Shown in pieces: positions 58,406 through 64,000 of a stretch of 64,000 nucleotides of DNA. Both the position numbers and the translations under genes were made by a program. Source of the DNA: Methanoregula sp. (GTDB lineage Archaea; Halobacteriota; Methanomicrobia; Methanomicrobiales; Methanospirillaceae); assembly GCA_028679185.1 (NCBI GenBank), contig JAJRBZ010000038.1:22529-86528 (forward strand). Reading direction: 5' to 3'. The stretch's first letter is position 1. Every line of letters starts with the position of its first letter. Below the pieces are notes generated by a model. That model was not told the DNA's origin. It made no database searches and worked only from the letters and a program-made list of their open reading frames with translations.

Positions 58406-59531
58406 CAAAAGACATGTCATGGAACACACGGCTCATTATCGTTTCTGAGAGCTCGCGTTTCAGGCGCATATACTCTTTCTTTGATAGTCCCATCTGTTTG
58501 AGTGTCATGTCGCGAAACATACAGGGTGAAGACGTTTTACAGCACCAGGCAAGGCTGCCAAAACAGGTTTGTTTTCCGTCTTCAAGAGGGGTGCCTTTTA
58601 CTGTATCCAGTTTCATCCGGATATATTCTTCTTTTGGCATCCCTATCCGGGAAAGTGTCGGGATGAGCGGGCACTCTTTGACCGGCATGCAGCAAAAGGT
58701 AAGTGCGCGGATGTCACCGCCCCGGCAGAGCTGTTTGGGAGAGTTATACCAGCCTTCCTCCAGAGCATAACGGGTAATTGCGGCATCCAGTCCGGATAAT
58801 GTACGAATATCGGATTTTCTTGCCAGTGATACAATATCAGCGCCATGAGAAAACATCTCCCTCATCCTGTCAAACGTATTTATCGAATTATTGGCTATAA
58901 GCATCAGCGGGCAGCTGTTCCGGATCTGCCTGAGCTTTGCCAATCCAAAATCCATGAGGTCAATGTGCAGGATATCAGCCCCTGACTCCCACAGTTTTCT
59001 GGCAAGCAGACGGTCATCGGACGCAACACCGGCACGGAATTTTACCGACACAGTAACTCCTTCAGCCTTGAGCGCCCTGACAACAGCCATTAATTCTGCA
59101 GGTTTTTCCAGATAATGTTCTCCACAACCTGCCGCAATCATGGCCGGTTGCCGGCAATGGGCATCGATTTCGTATATGACACTCTCACCCAGCGATCCCG
59201 CCATGTTTCTGAAAGATTCGGGTGTGCTGCCACGGAGGTTGAGTCCCAGTACAACAGAACTCTTTTCCAGGAGGGCCATCTGTTTTTTGAGTTCATCTGC
59301 CGGATCATCGTATAAAAATTCCTTACGATTACCATCAGCTGCTATTGCTTTTGCCGCATCCATGGTGAGTTTATCAATGGCATAACCTCCGATAAATGCA
59401 ACACCGATATGTTCGGCGCGTTCAAGAACATAGGCCGCGTCAACAATCCCTGCCATGGATGCAATAGCAATAGGTGTCCTGACAATCCGGTTGTTTACAA
59501 GCAGCCCAAAGCGCTCGAAGGCATCCATCAT
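58392..59531 (-). CDS. Methanogenesis marker protein 9 (dihydrouridine-synthase-like TIM barrel with Cys-rich tail)
   Basis: The 379-residue protein matches methanogenesis marker 9. An N-terminal TIM-barrel flavoprotein fold related to tRNA-dihydrouridine synthases is visible (RIVRTPIAIASMAGIVDAA; EGVTVSVKFRAG; ADILHIDLMDFG; LMLIANNSIN). A C-terminal domain of ~110 residues is rich in cysteine: QLCRGG, FCCMPVKECPLIPTLS and TCFGSLAWCCKTSSPC, predicted to hold Fe-S clusters. The family is nearly confined to methanogens; its reaction is unknown. It leads the operon and is divergent from cfbA. The start (ATG 59531) lacks an SD. Confidence 0.85.
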   Translation of the reverse strand: MMDAFERFGLLVNNRIVRTPIAIASMAGIVDAAYVLERAEHIGVAFIGGYAIDKLTMDAAKAIAADGNRKEFLYDDPADELKKQMALLEKSSVVLGLNLRGSTPESFRNMAGSLGESVIYEIDAHCRQPAMIAAGCGEHYLEKPAELMAVVRALKAEGVTVSVKFRAGVASDDRLLARKLWESGADILHIDLMDFGLAKLRQIRNSCPLMLIANNSINTFDRMREMFSHGADIVSLARKSDIRTLSGLDAAITRYALEEGWYNSPKQLCRGGDIRALTFCCMPVKECPLIPTLSRIGMPKEEYIRMKLDTVKGTPLEDGKQTCFGSLAWCCKTSSPCMFRDMTLKQMGLSKKEYMRLKRELSETIMSRVFHDMSFDERS

Positions 59532-59820
59532 AGATTCATATCTGTTGAGACTGATCAAACAAATTACTTTGCATTAGATTTGATGCACATACATGCAAAA
59601 GGCTAGCATTTTCAGATTTTATAAAACGTGTGTAATTATCAATTCGGAACAACAACAAAGACAGATCAGCAAAAGCAATTTCCCGTTTACCAAATCTCCG
59701 TTATTTCATAAAGGAAAAGAATCCCGTGCTCAAAGTTACTTTACGACAACATGCGTTTCGCAATTTATAAAAAACCATTTGGTAAGAATTTTTAATAGTA
59801 AAAGTAATACTATTTGTTAT
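59532..59820. promoter_or_regulatory. Divergent promoter region between the marker-9 operon and the cfb operon
   Basis: This AT-rich 289-base region separates the two cofactor-related operons. TTTATAAAA (59764-59772) and TTTTTAATAG (59789-59798) are TATA-like on the forward strand. No SD precedes cfbA, so its mRNA may have a short or no leader. No gene is seen within; a long in-frame extension of cfbA to 59593 is not credible. Confidence 0.4.
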
Positions 59821-60222
59821 ATGGGTAAGAAGGGAATGTTACTTGTAGGGCATGGAAGCACTATGCCATACAACAAAGAGCTTGTTGAAAAAACGGCATC
59901 ATTGATTAAGTCGCATAACACGGATTTTGTTGTAAAATGCGGTTTTATGAATATGAATACACCAACAATCAGGGAATCACTCAATGAATTCCGGCATGAA
60001 CCAATTGATGCGATAGTCGTTGTTCCCTTGTTTCTTGCAAAGGGTGTACATATCGAAAAAGATATTCCCGGAGAGATTGGGCTTGCGGAAGGCACAAAGA
60101 AGGGATTCTTTACCATGAACGGGAGGTCAATACCTCTTGTTTACGCAGATCCGATTGGCAGTGATCCGCTTCTTGCAGACCTTATGGTCAAAAACGCGAC
60201 AAAAGCGCTTTCACTTCTTTAA
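59821..60222 (+). CDS. cfbA: Sirohydrochlorin nickel/cobalt chelatase CfbA (CbiX-S type)
   Basis: CfbA inserts Ni(II) into sirohydrochlorin, the first dedicated step to coenzyme F430; related proteins insert cobalt. The 133-residue short form has MLLVGHGSTMPYN with the metal-binding His near residue 10, CGFMNMNTPTIRESL, IVVVPLFLAKGVHIEKDIPGE with the second His, and PLVYADPIGSDPLLADLM. The ATG at 59821 begins right at the first strand. It is the first of four genes cfbA-cfbE-cfbD-cfbB, which argues for nickel chelation here. Confidence 0.93.
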   Translation: MGKKGMLLVGHGSTMPYNKELVEKTASLIKSHNTDFVVKCGFMNMNTPTIRESLNEFRHEPIDAIVVVPLFLAKGVHIEKDIPGEIGLAEGTKKGFFTMNGRSIPLVYADPIGSDPLLADLMVKNATKALSLL

Positions 60223-60231
60223 CCTTTTTTT

Positions 60232-61455
60232 ATGCGCATCCTGGTTCTGGATACTATCCATGGAGGAAGGGCAATAGGTCAGGCTTTCACAGAACGGGGT
60301 GATATTGTTGATTGTGTGGATGTGTACCGTGGTGAAAGCACTGTTGATGTAAAGACTGCACTCACAAGGGACTATGATTTGATTGTTGCTCCGGTTCATC
60401 TGGATCCTGATCATCCTCTGTTAATATTCTCACAGGCGCCTGTTGTTTCCCACCATGAGGCAGTCCGACATCTCCTCAGTGGGGATCTGCTGCCCGAACC
60501 TATGATCGAGATCACAGGTGCACGGGGAAAGACGACAACTGCACACGCACTTGCTTTCCTGATGCCGGGAGATGGTATCCTTCACACATCAACCGGGACG
60601 TACCGGTTTCCGGAAAAGATACGGCTGTCACAGTCAAGTATCACACCAGCATCCCTGATCGCTGCAACAAGGATGGCACGGGAGATTGACGGGTGGCTGA
60701 TTATTGAGGAATCTCTCGGCGTTACCGGAGCGGGCACACTTGCTATTATCACATCTGACAGCGATTATTTTTTTGCTGCCGGTAAAAAGTCTGCCCTTAC
60801 GACCAAAATCGCATCGGTAAAACACTGTAACTGTCTTCTTCTTGCAAAAAATATTCAAGCTGATTTTCAAGGTCATGTTATCCACTTGGAAGACGTTGCC
60901 TCCTGCACAGACACTGAATGCTGCATAACACTGTCCGGAAAAACCTGCAGTTTCTCAAATCCTCTCCTTGCAGTTCCCGGATACCATACATCACTCGTTC
61001 TCGCTGCTGCTGCTGCAATGATACTGGGGATAAATCCTGAACCGCTATCCTCATTCAGCGCGCTCCCGGGAAGGATGTCCGTGTCATATGAGAAAGACCT
61101 GCTGATCATAGATAATGCAAACAGCGGATCCAATGTTACTTCCGCAGTTGAAGCGGCACAGTATGCCAGGAGCAAAACCGGCAATGAGCCAGTCACTCTT
61201 GTTATCGGGCAGGAGGAAGGTGACGGAGCCGTTTGCGAAGGATTTGCTTTCGAGCAGATCCAGGCCGCAATCGATCAGATTCGTCCCGCGAATGTCATCT
61301 GGGTAGGAACTCACCCCGGCCCTAAAACCCGGGGATATGATCAGCTTGTTCCGCTCATATCTGCATATGCTGACACACTAAGGGAAGCTTATGACACTGC
61401 ACTTCGTATTACCGTTAAAGGATCCATCGTTCTATCCGTTAAAACATGGAGATAA
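60232..61455 (+). CDS. cfbE: Coenzyme F430 synthetase CfbE (Mur ligase-like)
   Basis: CfbE performs the last step, closing the carbocyclic ring of 15,17(3)-seco-F430-17(3)-acid with ATP. The 407-residue protein has a short N-terminal domain (RILVLDTIHGGRAIGQAF), the Mur-ligase P-loop ITGARGKTTTAHALAF, a central domain with IIEESLGVTGAGTLAIITSD, and a C-terminal LPGRMSVSYEKDLLIIDNANSGSNVTS. It is nine bases after cfbA and ten before cfbD. Confidence 0.92.
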   Translation: MRILVLDTIHGGRAIGQAFTERGDIVDCVDVYRGESTVDVKTALTRDYDLIVAPVHLDPDHPLLIFSQAPVVSHHEAVRHLLSGDLLPEPMIEITGARGKTTTAHALAFLMPGDGILHTSTGTYRFPEKIRLSQSSITPASLIAATRMAREIDGWLIIEESLGVTGAGTLAIITSDSDYFFAAGKKSALTTKIASVKHCNCLLLAKNIQADFQGHVIHLEDVASCTDTECCITLSGKTCSFSNPLLAVPGYHTSLVLAAAAAMILGINPEPLSSFSALPGRMSVSYEKDLLIIDNANSGSNVTSAVEAAQYARSKTGNEPVTLVIGQEEGDGAVCEGFAFEQIQAAIDQIRPANVIWVGTHPGPKTRGYDQLVPLISAYADTLREAYDTALRITVKGSIVLSVKTWR

Positions 61456-61465
61456 CTGATTAATC

Positions 61466-62530
61466 ATGAAATATATGCACCCTCGCCCCAGCTCAATTGT
61501 TGCTGCACTCTATACAGCGCGTGATCTGACTGTCGACGTCGCAATCCTCCACGGCCCTTCCGGTTGTTCATTCAAACACGCAAGGCTGCTTGAGGAAGAT
61601 GGCATGCGGGTACTTACAACATCGCTTGCTGATAACGAGTTCATTTTTGGCGGTCAGAAACCTCTTGAAGATGTTCTTCGCTATGCCGAAGATCAGTTCA
61701 ACCCCCGGAGGATGGCGGTTATTGGTACCTGTGTCGCCATGATTATTGGCGAAGATCTCCAGTCAGCAATTGATAGTGCAGGGGTAACAACTCCCACTAT
61801 TGCCGTCGATATTCATGCAGGTTACCTTGAGAATATCGCCGGTGTTCTCGCAACTCTTGAAGCTGCATGTGAAGCCGGATGGATTTCCGGAGAGGAACTC
61901 AACCGCCAGCGTTTCGTCATGGAGAAAGCTAATGAAGTAGAGCGGCTGAGAGGTGCGGCAAGCCAGGCGTATATTGAACCGTCACGGGGTGATCTGAAAC
62001 ATATAGCAGCACAGCGCCTGATAGAACTCTCGCGGAGTGGGAAAAAGGGTGCTGCAATCCTTAACGCAAAAAAAGAAACCGCATATATGTTCGCTGATGA
62101 ACTGATCGCTCTTCATGACGTATGTCCGGATGCAGATATCACATATATCGCGAATCTGGAACAGCGGGGTCTGCCCAAGACCCGGCGGGATGCACAACGG
62201 ATATACGATGAAATGGTGAATCGTGGTCTGGAAATCGAAGCAATAGGTGCTCTTGATGAGTATGGAGCCAATGGTGTGCTTCTTGGGAAGAGGCTGCAGG
62301 AAATTGCACCAGCATTTGCACTGATTGCAGGTGTCCCTCATGCAATACCTCCGGAATATACCAGGGGTATCGAATGCTTCTCTGTGACAAACGGCCCCCG
62401 CCAGGTTGGTCCGCTTCGTGCAATCGGACACCAGCACGTAATCGTAGAGATCGATCTCCATCCAAAGACACTGGGAGTGCGAGATATCGTAGAAAGCGAA
62501 TTTGGTGCCATTCTGCGGAGTCTCGCATGA
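61466..62530 (+). CDS. cfbD: Ni-sirohydrochlorin a,c-diamide reductive cyclase subunit CfbD (NifD-like)
   Basis: With the NifH-like CfbC, CfbD performs the six-electron reduction and cyclisation of the Ni-porphinoid. The 354-residue nitrogenase-like protein has cluster-binding Cys in LHGPSGCSFKHARL and AVIGTCVAMIIGEDL, and it lacks the other half of a NifD/K pair. ANEVERLRGAASQAY and FSVTNGPRQVGPLRAIGHQHV are family-like. The stop overlaps cfbB by 4 bases (ATGA). CfbC is not found in the window. Confidence 0.92.
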   Translation: MKYMHPRPSSIVAALYTARDLTVDVAILHGPSGCSFKHARLLEEDGMRVLTTSLADNEFIFGGQKPLEDVLRYAEDQFNPRRMAVIGTCVAMIIGEDLQSAIDSAGVTTPTIAVDIHAGYLENIAGVLATLEAACEAGWISGEELNRQRFVMEKANEVERLRGAASQAYIEPSRGDLKHIAAQRLIELSRSGKKGAAILNAKKETAYMFADELIALHDVCPDADITYIANLEQRGLPKTRRDAQRIYDEMVNRGLEIEAIGALDEYGANGVLLGKRLQEIAPAFALIAGVPHAIPPEYTRGIECFSVTNGPRQVGPLRAIGHQHVIVEIDLHPKTLGVRDIVESEFGAILRSLA

Positions 62531-63903
62531 AACAAGTCCTTATATCCGGTGATCGTTCAGGAAGTGGAAAGACAAGTATCACGCTCGCACTTGCTGCACT
62601 TCTCGCCAGAGATAACCGAGTCCAGACATTCAAGGTTGGGATGGATTATATTGATCCCTCGTACCTTTCAGCAGTTTCCGGCCGCCCTTGCCGAAACCTT
62701 GACAGTTTCACGCTCTCGAACAACCAGATAAAGGATATTTTTCATTACGGATGTCGTGACGCCCAAATTGTACTGGTTGAAGGAGTACGCGGTTTATACG
62801 AAGGAGCGGAAGCACTTGCCGACAGCGGGAGTACAGCATCTATAGCAAAAATACTCGATCTCCCCGTTGTGCTTGTAGTTTCTGCACAGAGCATAACACG
62901 AAGTGCTGCCGCGCTCGTAAAAGGATTTCAGGAATTTGATCAGGATGTTGATATTACCGCAGTAATTCTCAATAATATAAAAGGTGGTTCTCACAGGGAA
63001 AAGGCTGTAACAGCCATTGAACATTATTGTGACGTGCCCGTTATCGGCGCTATTCCACGCATGGAAGAGATGCAGCTTGCCATGAGGCACTTGGGGCTCG
63101 TACCCTATCGGGAAGGAGCCGGGAGAGGTGATTTTGATAGTCGTATTGCAGCCATCACAGATATAATTGGTCAGTATGTGGACCTTAATCAGCTTTTGGG
63201 AACAATGAAAGATGTCCCGGATACTCCTGTGCAGAAAACGCTCTTTGATACTGCCATTGATAGGGATGTCAGGATTGGTGTCGCATTTGATGAGGCATTC
63301 AATTTTTATTATACCGATCTGTTTGATATTCTTCATTCCGCCGGTGCGGAGTATGTACAGTTCAGTCCCGTGCATGACCGTCTCCCTCAAGCGGATGGTT
63401 ACATCATCGGGGGTGGTTATCCGGAACTTTTTGTTGAGGAGCTTGAAGCCAACGATCGGATGCGTGAAGCGATACGGGAGGTTTCACGTAATAGCTTGCC
63501 AATATACGCGGAATGTGGCGGGCTCATGTATCTTACCGATCATATGAACATAAAAAAAGACTGGCAGGGTGCCCCGACAGATCAATCGTATGAGATGTGC
63601 AGGATTTTTTCCGGAGAGACACGGATGCCCTCAAGAAGAGTAGTCAGCTATGTTGAGGGCACAAGCACGAGCGATTCCCCTCTGGGGGCCGCAGTATTCC
63701 GGGGTCATGAATTTCATTATTCCGATGTCGAACTCTCTCCAGATACCAGATATGCATACCGGCTCTCCCGTGGAGTTGGCATTTATGATAATCTTGATGG
63801 TGCTGTTATTAACAATACTCTCGGGAGTTACACTCACCTGCATCCTGTAGCAAGTGCCGGGATGTTCCGGCATTTCATTGAACTGTGCCGGAAAAAAGCA
63901 TAA
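62527..63903 (+). CDS. cfbB: Ni-sirohydrochlorin a,c-diamide synthase CfbB (CbiA-like)
   Basis: CfbB amidates the a- and c-acetate side chains of Ni-sirohydrochlorin using glutamine and ATP. It resembles cobyrinate a,c-diamide synthase (CbiA). The N-terminal half is a P-loop amidotransferase (ISGDRSGSGKTSITLALAALL; MDYIDPSYLSAVSGRPCRNLDS). The C-terminal half is a class I glutamine amidotransferase with IIGGGYPELFVEEL, nucleophile Cys in YAECGGLMYLTD, and SYTHLHPVASAGMFRHFI. Context in the cfb operon favours F430 over cobalamin. The length is 458 residues. Confidence 0.93.
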   Translation: MKQVLISGDRSGSGKTSITLALAALLARDNRVQTFKVGMDYIDPSYLSAVSGRPCRNLDSFTLSNNQIKDIFHYGCRDAQIVLVEGVRGLYEGAEALADSGSTASIAKILDLPVVLVVSAQSITRSAAALVKGFQEFDQDVDITAVILNNIKGGSHREKAVTAIEHYCDVPVIGAIPRMEEMQLAMRHLGLVPYREGAGRGDFDSRIAAITDIIGQYVDLNQLLGTMKDVPDTPVQKTLFDTAIDRDVRIGVAFDEAFNFYYTDLFDILHSAGAEYVQFSPVHDRLPQADGYIIGGGYPELFVEELEANDRMREAIREVSRNSLPIYAECGGLMYLTDHMNIKKDWQGAPTDQSYEMCRIFSGETRMPSRRVVSYVEGTSTSDSPLGAAVFRGHEFHYSDVELSPDTRYAYRLSRGVGIYDNLDGAVINNTLGSYTHLHPVASAGMFRHFIELCRKKA

Positions 63904-63920
63904 AGGTTTTTTTGGATGTT
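63904..63920 (+). terminator. T-run after cfbB
   Basis: A T7 tract (63907-63913) begins 3 bases after the cfbB stop, a likely termination signal for the cfb transcript. No gene is recognisable in the final 97 bases. Confidence 0.45.
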
Positions 63921-64000
63921 TATGTACCAAGCTGAAATTTTTTTTAGAGAGATAAAAAGAAAAAACTACAAAACCCTGTACACCCCATGAAAAACTATGA

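Noticed and set aside
59593..59820. 76-codon N-terminal extension of cfbA
   Set aside because: CfbA begins at the first strand MLLVGHG; the extension is low-quality sequence across the AT-rich promoter region.

Overview
This window comes from a methanogenic archaeon of the order Methanomicrobiales; gene content and protein style resemble Methanoregulaceae, but the genus is inference. Supporting evidence: a coenzyme F430 (cfb) operon, a methanogenesis-marker-9 operon, archaeal information-processing genes (PCNA, PriL, S17e, Alba, Hef, archaeal GlyRS, CdrS-FtsZ2), archaeosine synthase RaSEA, CobY, and a gyrA/gyrB pair of the bacterial type carried by Methanomicrobia. Many starts have GGAG/GGTG Shine-Dalgarno (SD) sequences; others have AT-rich TATA-like boxes and little or no SD.

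Layout. 0-10 kb: end of a two-domain PPK2, a small Cys-rich protein, a PflX-like radical SAM enzyme, ThiI, two archaeal unknowns, membrane proteins, a geranylgeranyl reductase and a soluble receiver-PAS histidine kinase. 10-21 kb: gyrB-gyrA, an MFS exporter gene broken by a -1 frame change at a U7 run, YjbQ, an Fe-S aldo/keto reductase and a TerC-like protein. 21-25.5 kb: two adjacent receiver-sensor kinases, the first degenerate at both its receiver and its ATPase sites. 25.6-31.6 kb: UPF0147, a zinc-ribbon protein, the glyS-hef pair and a helix-turn-helix regulator. 31.7-35.7 kb: a metallo-hydrolase, a PEGA surface protein, several very small genes and a structured intergenic region before pcn. 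35.7-42.4 kb: pcn-priL, ThiN, S17e-dapA-dapB, a tandem ferredoxin pair, asd and alba. 42.5-49.5 kb: DUF373, an archaeal coiled-coil protein, cdrS-ftsZ2 with an operator-like repeat array, and two corrinoid-assembly genes. 49.6-57 kb: LOR/SDH-family enzyme, RaSEA, a secreted protein, tRNA-Ser(UGA), hypC-hypA-hypE and a membrane histidine kinase. 57-64 kb: the DUF447/CitG-like/marker-9 operon, divergent from cfbA-cfbE-cfbD-cfbB.

How genes work together. The right end is dedicated to methanogenesis cofactors. The cfb genes convert sirohydrochlorin to the F430 precursor; the nifH-like reductase cfbC is not in the window. The divergent three-gene operon has no assigned biochemical role. hypCAE serves NiFe-hydrogenases, and cobD-like/cobY serve the corrinoid nucleotide loop. 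dapA, dapB and asd form a lysine-branch group interrupted by the ferredoxin pair.

No CRISPR array, insertion sequence, integrase or rRNA was seen. The strongest leads are the helically phased TGTCA array upstream of cdrS-ftsZ2, the uncharacterised marker-9 operon beside the F430 genes, the doubly degenerate sensor kinase, the frameshifted transporter with a UUUUUUA heptamer, and a nested inverted-repeat element upstream of pcn.
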